From contig REEL01000118.1 in NCBI GenBank assembly GCA_007695095.1, forward strand, positions 105,935-169,934: a stretch of 64,000 bases of DNA, given 5' to 3'. Below, one piece after another: positions 18,701 to 26,693 of the stretch. Position 1 is the stretch's first letter. Each line of letters begins with the position of its first letter. The position numbers and the translations under genes are program-made. The notes under the pieces are model-generated. The model saw only the letters and a program-made list of their open reading frames with translations. It was not told the origin of the DNA and did no database searches. The stretch comes from Chitinophagaceae bacterium (GTDB taxonomy: Bacteria; Bacteroidota; Bacteroidia; Chitinophagales; REEL01).

Positions 18701-19595
18701 CATTTGTAGTAAAAGAGCCACCTCCATTAATACCGGATGCTTCCGGGTTTGTATTTGAGCAATTTATCACGATTACCTGTATGTCCCGCATAGTATATCC
18801 TACCAATACGCCATTTCTAAATTCTTCTACTTTTACAGTTACAACTGCATTTTGTGTCATGCTGGGATTAAAATTCATTTGTCCGGTCGTAGTGCTGAAG
18901 TTAAAAGGTCCGGTTACTGCCATAGGCATATTAATATTATACCCTCCAACGTAAGGAATATTTACGTTTTGGTTATCAAGTGGAGTAATCATGCTGTAAA
19001 CCAATTGATCGCCATCAACATCTATAGCTCCGTGGTTGTAGTTATAAACCTGTGACGCACAGATGTAAGGAACGGGTAATGAAGTAAAGTATGGGGAATT
19101 GTTACAATAATTGTTTGTATTATTTACCATGGCCTCTATATAAAACCGCTGACTGCCGGGAGAGACCAGGTTTGTGATTGCTGAATTTCTACAGCATAGT
19201 CTATAGCTAAACTTCCAGTCAGTGCAATTTTGAGGTAGTGTGACAATCCCCTTGTAAATATGTTGTTCAATTCCCGGTAAATTACCACCATTACACCTGC
19301 TTTGAGGCATTTGCTGTGGGCATAGTGGTGAAATTTCCTGAAAACTTACCTTGCTCATAGCTCCGGTACTGAAACTTTGATTACAACTTTGGGAGCTAAC
19401 CGTTAGATTTACTGTATTTGGAGCTCCAATTCCTGCACAATCCCTGTATAAGTTTAAAGTGATTTCATATTGATTGTTACCTAAGCAAATATATGTAATG
19501 TCTCCACCAACTGCATGTGATGCTTTGAGTTGAGAGTTTGAGAGGATGAGCACAAAAAACAGTAATCCCGCTATATATATGTAAATTCTTTTCAT
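15771..19595 (-). CDS. Giant T9SS type B adhesin with nine SprB repeats
   Basis: This 1274-residue protein has a signal peptide (about 1-25, ending LKASHA) and then an N-terminal domain of about 265 residues that begins VGGDITYICLGNNQYEITL and contains the pairs RDC and RLCCRN. The same domain opens the protein at 60891. A beta-sandwich stretch (about 290-385) with DVDGD/DPDGD motifs follows, then nine SprB repeats (about 385-1098), a linker, and a type B C-terminal domain (about 1185-1274, PNIFSPNGDG ... VFDRWGG ... GSVTLVR). It should be exported by T9SS to the surface and probably acts as an adhesin. It is separated from the next adhesin by about 230 AT-rich bases holding that gene's promoter, so it is probably its own transcript. 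Confidence 0.9.
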   Translation of the reverse strand: MKRIYIYIAGLLFFVLILSNSQLKASHAVGGDITYICLGNNQYEITLNLYRDCAGIGAPNTVNLTVSSQSCNQSFSTGAMSKVSFQEISPLCPQQMPQSRCNGGNLPGIEQHIYKGIVTLPQNCTDWKFSYRLCCRNSAITNLVSPGSQRFYIEAMVNNTNNYCNNSPYFTSLPVPYICASQVYNYNHGAIDVDGDQLVYSMITPLDNQNVNIPYVGGYNINMPMAVTGPFNFSTTTGQMNFNPSMTQNAVVTVKVEEFRNGVLVGYTMRDIQVIVINCSNTNPEASGINGGGSFTTNVCAGSPLCFDILTSDPDGDNVTLTWNSGIPGGTFTTTGGQFPTGTFCWTPLPSDTGSHSFLVTATDDACPLTASNTYTYEIQVDNPVLTAIETIQDASCVDALDGSISLDVSGGSGNYTFSWSHNANINDSIANNLAPGNYSITIDDGTNCPLVKVLDVGAPDSIDIQYTSVPASCFGTSDGSIELTVTGGNAPFLYSFNGGGNISNNLFPDLSAGNYTIEVTDDNGCTATETIEVTEPDAIESVIDANAFNGGYNLSCHNGNDGSFTTTVTGGNAPYSFNWDNNLPSVADQQSLSAGTYTVEIVDDNNCIHFDTITLIEPDSISILSDLTTYNGGYNISCNGLNDGNIDITISGGVSPFTYDWNSGLSNQQNLTNAEAGLYELAVTDANGCIANVSETLTEPDPLNFSIDSNEPLCFGDNNGEIEVLVSGGSGTYLYSLNGAAAVSTNTFSALQADTYNIEITDDNNCVFSDDYTLNQPDDLSASLTATQYTGGYEISCFGGSDGEIFTNVSGGTAPYSFNWNNGQYNQQDLQNLIAGDYELEVTDDNGCTFDVTISLEQPDSVVIASSVSEFAGGYNISCYGASDGFIDINLNGGVGPFSYNWNNGQYNQSSISNLEPGNYDLIVTFGNGCSQTYSVELLKPEPLSFDLASSDFNSYGISCYGYNDGYITLEAEGGSGNYTIDWNNGTYSGDSLTDLAPGNYSFILTDENACTTTGNITLTEPELLVLDIVSSDAVCFDGDEGIAASVVEGGVEPYSYLWDNGNESAINDSLPFGSYFLTVTDDNGCEVSGSAFIDQPDPPQISVSSSNTDLFFGQSTSLQTTIIEGLIPPLTYHWEPGDGLSCVSCPNPVATPLETTTYLVEVTDANNCKSTDEITIEVNPFDKRIYVPNIFSPNGDGVNDVFQVYGLGIRNIELRVFDRWGGLLYETSDINSGWDGTFNGRNMEQGVYIYYVKFIFLNGDVTDKKGSVTLVR
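16300..18440 (-). repeat. Nine SprB repeats
   Basis: Nine tandem units of about 75-82 residues share the SprB pattern SC-x(3-4)-DG-x-I ... SGG-x-PYSFNW-x-NG ... LxxGxYxLxVTDxNGC. Several neighbouring copies are close (for example FNWNNGQYNQ occurs in one unit and YNWNNGQYNQ in the next), so this block may vary in copy number between strains. Bounds are approximate. Confidence 0.85.
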
Positions 19596-19725
19596 AAAAA
19601 TTATTTTTAAACCTAAATGGCTGAAATTTAGAAGCTAATTTACTATATTTTTAGAATTCTTTCCATAAAAAAAAACATGCAATTATTACTTAGAAGAAAG
19701 TTTGAGAGGTATTAAAATGAGATTC

Positions 19726-20823
19726 TTATTTTGAAGTCAGGCGTAACTCTATGTGCTTTTTTAGGCTACCTCTTACACATGGCTGTATATTACTATATTC
19801 TTCAAATCCTTTAAAATTAGAGCTTTCAGCTAATGCATTTCTTACATTAAATTTATGTAAATCATAAGACGGACAAATATTTTCTTTTCGAAATTTTGTT
19901 GCCAGATATTCTTGCTCTGTTTGCCCTTTCGTTGGGATAAAAATTGCTTTTTTCTGCAAAAAAAATAAATCCATAACAGTGGTATATCCCGAGCGGCTAA
20001 TTATAATATTCGCATTTTTAAAAAAAATAATTAATTCTGTTGGACTTAAAAACGGATAGTAAGTACAATTTCCATACTTTTTTGATTGCTTTACTGCATT
20101 TAAGTCGCCACCTATTAATACATTAGGTTCTTCTAATTGAGAAAGCTGTTTCAAAAGTATGTTTTTAAATTTTGACCTGCCTGGTTCAGGACCGGAACAT
20201 ATTGCTAAAATTTCTTTTGAACCGGTGGCCTGAAGCTGATTGTTCTTAGTATCACTGAACCTGCTCAGTGGACCTATATAAAACTGTGGGATATCCAATT
20301 CAATATTATGTGATAATTTACCGGATAAATTTTCTGTTTTTTCAAAGTCAGGGATCCAGCATTCATCGAACTTATTGATATAAGAATGGTTTAAGCGGTT
20401 TAAAAAATTTTCCAGAAATTTTAGATATCCCGGCATTAAAATTTGCAATTGATGGGTAATAAATATGTTTTTACATTTAGTAGATCGAAACCCATAACGA
20501 TTATCGGAAATTATGAAATCAAATTTCCATTTTTCAGTAAGTGCATTTGCTATCTCTGTTTCTTCTTTTATGATTTTTAAAAAGTGATGACTTTGTTTTG
20601 CCATTTCCAGTTCCAAGGGTAAGCGACTACCATATTTTGGTTTATAAGCCGGAATTGGAATATAGGTTAAGTTTGGAAATTCATATTTTAAAAACCGAAT
20701 TACCTCTTCTGCACCGGCTATAAACACATCATGATTCTGTTTGTCCAGTTCTTTAATTATAGGAATCATTCTGCCGGCATGACCTAAGCCCCAATCTAAA
20801 GGTGCAATACAAATCTTGAGCAT
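19726..20823 (-). CDS. MurG-like family 28 (GT-B) glycosyltransferase
   Basis: This 365-residue protein begins APLDWGLGHAGRMIPIIKEL, the acceptor-side nucleotide-sugar fold with an early GLGHAGR glycine-rich loop. Its C-terminal half carries ISRSGYTTVMDL (about 285-296) and PTKGQTEQEYLA (about 308-319), the donor-binding region seen in MurG and related GT28 enzymes. It is too divergent to be MurG itself, and its gene stands alone rather than in a division/cell-wall cluster. It probably glycosylates a lipid or surface glycan at the inner-membrane face. Substrate unknown. Confidence 0.8.
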   Translation of the reverse strand: MLKICIAPLDWGLGHAGRMIPIIKELDKQNHDVFIAGAEEVIRFLKYEFPNLTYIPIPAYKPKYGSRLPLELEMAKQSHHFLKIIKEETEIANALTEKWKFDFIISDNRYGFRSTKCKNIFITHQLQILMPGYLKFLENFLNRLNHSYINKFDECWIPDFEKTENLSGKLSHNIELDIPQFYIGPLSRFSDTKNNQLQATGSKEILAICSGPEPGRSKFKNILLKQLSQLEEPNVLIGGDLNAVKQSKKYGNCTYYPFLSPTELIIFFKNANIIISRSGYTTVMDLFFLQKKAIFIPTKGQTEQEYLATKFRKENICPSYDLHKFNVRNALAESSNFKGFEEYSNIQPCVRGSLKKHIELRLTSK

Positions 20824-21112
20824 TCTAAAAATTATGTTTGCAATTTACTGTTAAATACCGTGACGAAGTTTATTTTATAAAATTATTCCTTTTCATACAG
20901 CATTGAAATTCATAGAAGAACAACTACAGTTTTTTTATTAAAGTCGATGTTAGGCTTTGAATGAAAATGCTTACAGAATCGCTTATAGACTTTTATGATA
21001 AAGATAAATTACCTAATCAAAAGAAAGCATTATTTCAAAATGAAAGCATCTAAATAAACTTTAAAAGTAAAAAAAGCGTTAAAAAATCATACTTTACAGT
21101 AAAATAATTAAT

Positions 21113-21280
21113 ATGCAACTTTTGAAAATTACTTTAATAATTGTTTGCTTTACTTTTTTTTTAAGCTCCTGCTCTATATTTAAAAGAGATTGTGATTGTC
21201 CGAGAGTGGAAGTACAAGAAGAAGATGAATATTTTATAACGCAAAAACAAAATCAGGAAAAATGGCAAACAGAAAATTAA
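21113..21280 (+). CDS. Small lipoprotein with Cys-x-Cys-Pro motif
   Basis: This 55-residue frame encodes a lipoprotein signal peptide with lipobox LSSC (Cys20), followed by SIFKRDCDCPRVEVQEEDEY. The mature peptide is only about 35 residues and acidic. Its last 19 bases overlap the start of the ferritin gene in a different frame, which argues for translational coupling and for the gene being real. A second mini-lipoprotein of similar plan, with a Cys-Pro soon after the lipid cysteine, lies at 51971-52132. Function unknown; a membrane-tethered peptide near iron storage could suggest metal or thiol chemistry, but that is speculation. Confidence 0.75.
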   Translation: MQLLKITLIIVCFTFFLSSCSIFKRDCDCPRVEVQEEDEYFITQKQNQEKWQTEN

Positions 21281-21777
21281 TATCAGACACTATAGAAACA
21301 GCATTAAACAATCAGATTGAAATGGAGGCTACTGCATCTTTTAATTACTTGGCTTTAGTTTCGTGGTGCGAAGAAAGAGGCCTCAAAGGTTGTGCAGGTT
21401 TTTTTATGGCTCATTCGGAGGAGGAACGTCAGCACATGATGAAGTTTTTTAATTATGTAAATGCCGTAGGTGGATTTGCTGTAGCACCCAATATTAAAAA
21501 GCCTTCAGCATCTTTTGGCGATATCAAAAAAGTTTTTGAAAATGCGTTGAGTCACGAACAAAAAGTTACCAAATCTATACATGAGCTCACAGAACTGGCT
21601 ACTAAAGAAAGGGATCATGCTACCTATAACTTTTTACAATTTTTTGTACAAGAGCAATTAGAAGAAGAGCAGCTATTCACGAATGCTATTGAGCGAATTG
21701 AACTCATTGGCTTAGACGGGAAAGGGCTCTTTTATATAGATAAAGAAATCGAACTTTTACGAAATGAAAACGGATAG
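21262..21777 (+). CDS. Non-heme ferritin
   Basis: This is a 171-residue ferritin of the bacterial FtnA type. It oxidises Fe(II) and stores iron in a cytosolic 24-subunit shell. Ferroxidase ligands can be placed as Glu22 (in IEMEATAS), Glu55 and His58 (in SEEERQHM), and a further acidic pair lies in EQLEEEQLF (about 130-138). No haem-binding methionine typical of bacterioferritin is evident. The start overlaps the upstream mini-lipoprotein by 19 bases, and its end overlaps the alkyltransferase-like gene by 14 bases, so all three form one tight transcript. Iron-dependent regulation is plausible, but I could not identify a Fur box. Confidence 0.93.
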   Translation: MANRKLISDTIETALNNQIEMEATASFNYLALVSWCEERGLKGCAGFFMAHSEEERQHMMKFFNYVNAVGGFAVAPNIKKPSASFGDIKKVFENALSHEQKVTKSIHELTELATKERDHATYNFLQFFVQEQLEEEQLFTNAIERIELIGLDGKGLFYIDKEIELLRNENG

Positions 21778-22126
21778 GCTGACGCAGCAAAATGACAAGG
21801 CAGGTTTTTTTGAAAAAGTTTATGATGTAGTTCGGAAAATTCCGCCCGGAAGAGTTTCAACTTATGGCAAAATTGCAGCTTCTGTTGGTACAGCTAAATC
21901 AGCACGCATGGTTGGCTGGGCTATGAATCACTCACACAGAGTTTTTCCATTGGTACCTGCTCACAGAGTTGTAAACAGAAATGGATTGCTAACGGGGAAA
22001 CATCATTTTTTATATCCTGAACAAATGCAGGAGCTACTTGAAAAAGAGGGTGTTGAAGTGAAAAATGATAAAGTGATGGACTTTGATAAAAGGCTTTGGA
22101 TTCCAGAGGCTTTAACTCCTGAATAA
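21764..22126 (+). CDS. Alkyltransferase-like protein (MGMT fold, no catalytic cysteine)
   Basis: This 120-residue protein has the DNA-binding domain of O6-methylguanine-DNA methyltransferase: VYDVVRKIPPGRVSTYGKIA (about 19-38) and a recognition helix around RMVGWAMNHS. The active-site PCHR motif is replaced by PAHR at residues 65-68, so it cannot take an alkyl group. It therefore belongs with alkyltransferase-like proteins, which bind O6-alkylguanine and hand it to nucleotide excision repair. The classical group has Trp at this position; here it is Ala. It overlaps the ferritin gene by 14 bases. Its stop codon directly abuts that of the opposing histidine-kinase gene. Confidence 0.88.
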   Translation: MKTDRLTQQNDKAGFFEKVYDVVRKIPPGRVSTYGKIAASVGTAKSARMVGWAMNHSHRVFPLVPAHRVVNRNGLLTGKHHFLYPEQMQELLEKEGVEVKNDKVMDFDKRLWIPEALTPE

Positions 22127-23176
22127 TTATGCTTTTTCTAATTGAAAAGTAAAAGTAGTTCCTATACCCGGCTTACTTTTGACATTTATATTTTTATCAT
22201 GAGCCTCCAGTATATGCTTTACAATTGAAAGGCCTAATCCGGTACCACCTATATTCCTCGATCTGCTTTTATCTACCCGGTAAAATCTTTCAAAAAGTCT
22301 GGGTAAATGTTCTTCAGATATGCCCGGCCCGTCATCTATGACTTCTATTATTACATTTTCTTCGGCCTCAGTCAATGATATAGTAGTCGTTCCACCTTCT
22401 TTGCCATATTTTATAGAATTGATAATAAGGTTGTTCAAAACCTGTCGGATTCTATCTTTATCAGCTTTTACCATAGCTTTTTCCGGAGTTTTTGAACCCA
22501 GTTTGAGTTTTATATCCCTGAGGTCAGCCTGCATTTCAAGATTTTCAATAATTTCATTTACCAGTTTTATGAAATCAAACTTAGTGATATCAATAGTTAA
22601 ATCCATACTTTCAAATCTGGATATAAATTCCAAATCTTCTACGATATTAGATAGGCGGTCTAAGTTTTGAGTGGCCTTTAGTAAGAAATCCATATTTACC
22701 TTTGGATTATCCAAACCTCCATCAATGAGGGTGTGTAAATATCCCTGAATATTAAAAATGGGTGTTTTAAGTTCATGAGAAACATTTCCTAAAAATTCTT
22801 TGCGGTATTCATCCATTTTTTTCAGGTCCTGAATTTCAGTTTTACTTTGATTGGTAATGGAAAGTATTTCTTTTTCTACCCGTGAAATGAGATCTTCGTC
22901 AGCTTTGATGGAGCGGCTATCTTTAATTTTTCCCTGACTATGCATGCTTTTGTAAAGCACCTTTATTTTCTTATAGATAAATTTCTCAATCAGGTAAACC
23001 GTAACAAAGTAAATAACTAATGAAATCAGTATTGCGGATAAAAAAATTAGTATTATAGTGAAAGTAGATAAAAAATAAGGGTCATTGATAATAAGAAGCA
23101 GTTGTAGAAGCAGATATACAAAAAATGCCCAAACAGCTACGAATAAGCCAATATTTTTTGGGTTTTTATAACTCAT
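22127..23176 (-). CDS. Sensor histidine kinase, PhoR-like
   Basis: This 349-residue kinase has two membrane helices (about 10-29 and 38-63) with almost no periplasmic loop, then the phospho-acceptor motif NVSHELKTPI with His134. The ATPase core follows: NLIINSIKYG (N box), DDGPGISEEHLPRLFERFYR (G1/F boxes) and GGTGLGLSIVKHIL (G2). It should phosphorylate the response regulator 23 bases upstream. Lacking an external sensor domain, it probably senses through its membrane part or a partner protein, as PhoR does. Its stop codon is flush against that of the alkyltransferase-like gene on the other strand, leaving no room for a terminator between them. Confidence 0.93.
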   Translation of the reverse strand: MSYKNPKNIGLFVAVWAFFVYLLLQLLLIINDPYFLSTFTIILIFLSAILISLVIYFVTVYLIEKFIYKKIKVLYKSMHSQGKIKDSRSIKADEDLISRVEKEILSITNQSKTEIQDLKKMDEYRKEFLGNVSHELKTPIFNIQGYLHTLIDGGLDNPKVNMDFLLKATQNLDRLSNIVEDLEFISRFESMDLTIDITKFDFIKLVNEIIENLEMQADLRDIKLKLGSKTPEKAMVKADKDRIRQVLNNLIINSIKYGKEGGTTTISLTEAEENVIIEVIDDGPGISEEHLPRLFERFYRVDKSRSRNIGGTGLGLSIVKHILEAHDKNINVKSKPGIGTTFTFQLEKA

Positions 23177-23199
23177 GGTTGAATATAAATAAAGGCAGA

Positions 23200-23880
23200 C
23201 TACAAATCAAACTTATATCCAACCCCTTTGATTGTCCGGAAGTAATCGTCACCTAATTTTTCTCTTAGTTTTCTGATGTGAACATCTATTGTTCGGTCGC
23301 CTACTATGATTTCTTTGCCCCAAACTTTATTTAAAATTTCCTCCCGGGAAAAGACTTTTCCGGGTTTTGACATGAGTAAAGAAAGTAGTTCAAACTCTTT
23401 TTTTGGAAGACCGATTGCCTGTCCCTTTTTATATACTAAATACTTTTCTCTGTCTACTTCTATGTCTCCTACTATAGTATTTTCAGATTCACTTCTGTTT
23501 TCGGAAATTCTTCTTAAAAGTGCTTTTACACGACCAACTAAAACTCTGGGCTTTATTGGTTTTGTTATGTAATCGTCTGCACCTACATCAAATCCGGCTA
23601 TTTGAGAATAATCTTCATTTCTCGCGGTTAAAAATGCAATTAGTGTATTTTTGAACTCCGGCATTGTGCGTAGTTCTCTACACGTTTCTATGCCGTCCAT
23701 TTCAGGCATCATTATGTCTAAAATGATTAAATGAGGTTTTAACTTTTTTGCTATCTCTAAGCTTTGTTTCCCATTTAATGCTGTAGCTACTTCATACCCT
23801 TCTTTCTCAAGATTATACTTAATGAACTCAAGTATATCTTCCTCATCATCGACTAAAAGTATTTTATGATTGTCAACCAT
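23200..23880 (-). CDS. OmpR/PhoB-family response regulator
   Basis: This 226-residue regulator has a receiver domain with the acidic pocket DDEED (about 11-15), phospho-acceptor Asp55 in LIILDIMMPEMDG, and a conserved Lys in DDYITKPIKP. A winged-helix DNA-binding domain follows (about 130-226), ending REKLGDDYFRTIKGVGYKF. It is the first gene of a regulator-kinase operon. Directly upstream lies a perfect TTAACA-N5-TTAACA direct repeat, the half-site spacing used by PhoB/PhoP-type proteins, so auto-regulation is likely. Phosphate response is inferred from this similarity, not shown. Confidence 0.92.
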   Translation of the reverse strand: MVDNHKILLVDDEEDILEFIKYNLEKEGYEVATALNGKQSLEIAKKLKPHLIILDIMMPEMDGIETCRELRTMPEFKNTLIAFLTARNEDYSQIAGFDVGADDYITKPIKPRVLVGRVKALLRRISENRSESENTIVGDIEVDREKYLVYKKGQAIGLPKKEFELLSLLMSKPGKVFSREEILNKVWGKEIIVGDRTIDVHIRKLREKLGDDYFRTIKGVGYKFDL

Positions 23881-23891
23881 AATTTTTTTTG

Positions 23892-23925
23892 CAAAGTTAA
23901 GCGCTGTATGTTAACCTAATGTTAA
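23892..23925 (-). promoter_or_regulatory. Promoter with Pho-box-like direct repeat
   Basis: On the minus strand TAACTTTG (23892-23899) followed by C matches the TAnnTTTGY -7 element, 11 bases before the regulator's ATG. Upstream, TTAACA occurs twice with an 11-base period (plus-strand TGTTAA at 23909-23914 and 23920-23925). The repeat sits where the -33 element would be, and no TTTG is there, as expected for an activated promoter. TTAACA-N5 repeats are the PhoP box of Bacillus. Confidence 0.6.
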
Positions 23926-23953
23926 TAGTGGGTTATAAATATGAAATGATTTT

Positions 23954-26578
23954 TTAAAGACGCCCCCCCAGGACGCATGAAAGCTTATATGTTTTAATAT
24001 TTCCTTCTAAATCAAAAATTTCAGCAACTACTATATAAATTCCAATAGATGCTTTTTCTCCTTTTTTATTAATACCGTCCCAGCTGAACATTCCCTCTTT
24101 ATCCATAAATTTATTTTTTATGAGTCTTCTAACTAATCTGCCTTCTGAATCATGAATATTTACATTAGCTACAAAACCCGGAGCATCAAATTCATAAAAA
24201 ATATTTAAATAATCCCTAAAGCCATCGCCATCAGGAGAAAAAACTTCATCTTCCAGATAAATACCTTGACCACTGATTTCAAACTCCAGATGTTGAGAAT
24301 TTTTATATCCGGGTGTTGCATAACCCACAGTAGAGGCTGCTGACCTCCAATTGTTTTTATCTTGCGTAGGCCTGTCATAATGAACCCTTTCGAGGGAAAC
24401 CCCTCTGCTGTCCAGTAAATCAAAATGCCAGCTGTTATCGTATTGTAAATTGTCAATAATTTCAGCCTGGTAATTTCTAATTTGAGCTACACCTACACCA
24501 TTAGGGTATGCAGGAAATCCGGATACACTTATAACCTGTTTCAAATCAGGTATTTCATATTGTTCATTGAGCTGAGTTGCATTAGGTGTAATAACTATGA
24601 AGTCTCCGGGAAACATCAGAAAGGGTTCCGTGGAGGCTGTTACAGGGTTCCCTACTGTAGTGCCCTCATTAGGATCAATTCGTAGAATTCTTAAATCTTC
24701 CAGATTTACTACCTTTTCAGAACGATTATATAATTCTATAAATCGCACACCTCCTGTTACCGGATGAAAAAGTAATTCATTAATAATAATGTCAAATTCT
24801 TCAATGGGTTCCGGTATGCCAAAGCGTGTTTGAGCGCCATCTTCGATATTGTTTCCGGAGCAATCAGATACATTGGCAACAGTTACATTATAAGTAACAC
24901 CTGTCGTAAGATTTGTGTTAAGGGATAATTTTATTTCTCTGAAAGCCGGACTGATTACTTCTGCTATTTGAGGCTCACCTATGCCCTCTGAAATGGAAAA
25001 GTTAGAAGTGCTAACAGAAGATATGCTGTCTAACCTTTTATCAAAGAAAAGTACCACTTCATTTTCAGAAACAGGAAAGGCTCTTATCAATTGCGGGGCT
25101 GTTAAATCAGGATTTGAAAAGGAAACAGAGTTTTCTCTCCCGGGTGTTCCTCCACTCGGATCTACAGAAGCTGTCCAGTTGTCTGCATCGCCACAAGGAT
25201 TATCAATGTCAATCATTTCAAGTGACCAACCTTCGTTTTTTTTCTGGTCATCGCCATACCAATCATTTGTATAATTGAGGTAAAAGATCAATTCTCCTTC
25301 ATCATTTCTAAGCGTCAACTCATCAGATGTCAGGTTTAAAGAAGGCCAGGGAGAAAGTCCTAAAACTTCTCCAAAAGCAGACAACTGATTTACACCGGCA
25401 TTAGGTGATAATAATACAAAGCTATCCGCCTGAAGTGTAAAATCCGGTAAAAAAGTGGTAGAACTTCTGTCTGAATATGTCCATCCGTTCAGGTTGATAT
25501 CTCTGCCGCTTCTGTTGTAGAGCTCTATAAACTGATGAGCGGGCAACCCAACTACCGGAGTAGTTCTTGGAAAGATTTCTGACATAATAATGTCATTGAA
25601 TTTTGCCAGATAAAAAGTAAAAGTTACAATTTGGTTATTTACAGCATTTCCTGAAGCATCTTCTACACCATCTACTGTTAAGGCTAAAGTGGATCCGTCA
25701 GACGGAAAGGGATTTTGAAATTCAAGGGTTACTCTTGAAAAATCCTGTGGATTCCTGAAAGCATTAATCGGATTTCCAACTCCTGCACTTACAAAGTAGT
25801 TGGAAGTCTGTGCAGCAGTAGTTTCCTCAACTCCTTCATCAAAAACAATTTCCAATTCGGTAGAGGATCTCGGGATAACTTCTAGCACGACCGGCGGATC
25901 GGTATCTATTAAAGGTGCTCCCGCATAAATTTCATCAAAGAAAAACTGATCAGAACGGGTTGCCGTATAGTAGCAAACCATTCCAAAATAGCTTGTGTTT
26001 GTATAAGTAGCATCCTGCACCGTAAATTCAGTTTGAAAAAAAGTGCTGCCTGTAGGGTCAGCACTGACTTCCCATACACCCGAAGCATCTCTGGTCACTT
26101 TAAAACGCATACTAAAAGCATTCGTTACAAAACCATCTGTGCCTCTGGCTAACAAATCTTTTGTATAGCCGGTTTGTCTGTAAAGTTCTATTGCATCATT
26201 ATTTCCATTTTCACCAATACGCAAAAAGTATCCGTTTAGGGGTCCTGTTAAATCTTCTTCATCACTTACCAAATAAATACTCAGGCGATTATTATTCGAA
26301 GGAGGGAAATTTAAATTTACCCAGATTTGCCATTCTGCATCGTCTATAATAGATGAAGGCCGGGATATCCATGCGCTATCCTGCACTGAGGGCGCATCCA
26401 GCTGAAGTCTTTCTGCCGGATTAATCATAAATTTAGATAGTTCCCCGGACCACTCAGGATCTAAAACCGGATTGCTAAAATCATCAAAAAACTGAGCATT
26501 TGTAGGAGTGCTCACTAAAAAAAGCAAGTAAAAGAACCCGCATTTAAAAATACCTTTGGACCAATTCTTTTTCAACAT
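23954..26578 (-). CDS. Secreted lamin-tail-domain protein
   Basis: This 874-residue exported protein has a signal peptide (about 1-28, ending TNAQ). Next is a laminin-G/jelly-roll-like domain (about 30-220) and an Ig-like SbsA-type domain (about 225-325). Lamin tail domain 1 spans about 329-476 (FIELYNRSGRDINLNGWTYSD), a second Ig-like domain about 490-595, and lamin tail domain 2 about 596-760 (RFIELYNRSEKVVNLEDLRI). The C-terminal ~100 residues (DEVFSPDGDGFRDYLNIFY ... GIYIVV) resemble a FlgD-like Ig fold and keep a PDGDG signature close to the type B T9SS tail. It is probably a surface protein. Whether the tail acts as a T9SS signal is uncertain. Binding partner unknown. Confidence 0.82.
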   Translation of the reverse strand: MLKKNWSKGIFKCGFFYLLFLVSTPTNAQFFDDFSNPVLDPEWSGELSKFMINPAERLQLDAPSVQDSAWISRPSSIIDDAEWQIWVNLNFPPSNNNRLSIYLVSDEEDLTGPLNGYFLRIGENGNNDAIELYRQTGYTKDLLARGTDGFVTNAFSMRFKVTRDASGVWEVSADPTGSTFFQTEFTVQDATYTNTSYFGMVCYYTATRSDQFFFDEIYAGAPLIDTDPPVVLEVIPRSSTELEIVFDEGVEETTAAQTSNYFVSAGVGNPINAFRNPQDFSRVTLEFQNPFPSDGSTLALTVDGVEDASGNAVNNQIVTFTFYLAKFNDIIMSEIFPRTTPVVGLPAHQFIELYNRSGRDINLNGWTYSDRSSTTFLPDFTLQADSFVLLSPNAGVNQLSAFGEVLGLSPWPSLNLTSDELTLRNDEGELIFYLNYTNDWYGDDQKKNEGWSLEMIDIDNPCGDADNWTASVDPSGGTPGRENSVSFSNPDLTAPQLIRAFPVSENEVVLFFDKRLDSISSVSTSNFSISEGIGEPQIAEVISPAFREIKLSLNTNLTTGVTYNVTVANVSDCSGNNIEDGAQTRFGIPEPIEEFDIIINELLFHPVTGGVRFIELYNRSEKVVNLEDLRILRIDPNEGTTVGNPVTASTEPFLMFPGDFIVITPNATQLNEQYEIPDLKQVISVSGFPAYPNGVGVAQIRNYQAEIIDNLQYDNSWHFDLLDSRGVSLERVHYDRPTQDKNNWRSAASTVGYATPGYKNSQHLEFEISGQGIYLEDEVFSPDGDGFRDYLNIFYEFDAPGFVANVNIHDSEGRLVRRLIKNKFMDKEGMFSWDGINKKGEKASIGIYIVVAEIFDLEGNIKTYKLSCVLGGRL

Positions 26579-26609
26579 CAGATTATTATATAAATGCTAA
26601 AATAACAAG

Positions 26610-26640
26610 TTTTCTATAAAAAAATATTCCATTACCTTTG
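26610..26640 (+). promoter_or_regulatory. Promoter for asd
   Basis: TACCTTTGC at 26633-26641 matches the Bacteroidota -7 element TAnnTTTGY. TTTT at 26610-26613, exactly 19 bases upstream, is a one-mismatch -33 element. The predicted start near 26647 leaves a leader of about 47 bases before the asd ATG. Confidence 0.6.
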
Positions 26641-26693
26641 CAATCTGTTATTTTACCTTTAATTAACCTAAACAGTTTTAACTATATTTATTT

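Noticed and set aside
20961..21053. A 30-codon plus-strand frame, MKMLTESLIDFYDKDKLPNQ and on, resembling the start of DinB-family proteins
   Set aside because: It is too short to support a gene, and no DinB helix bundle follows. It may be a decayed fragment, but chance cannot be excluded.
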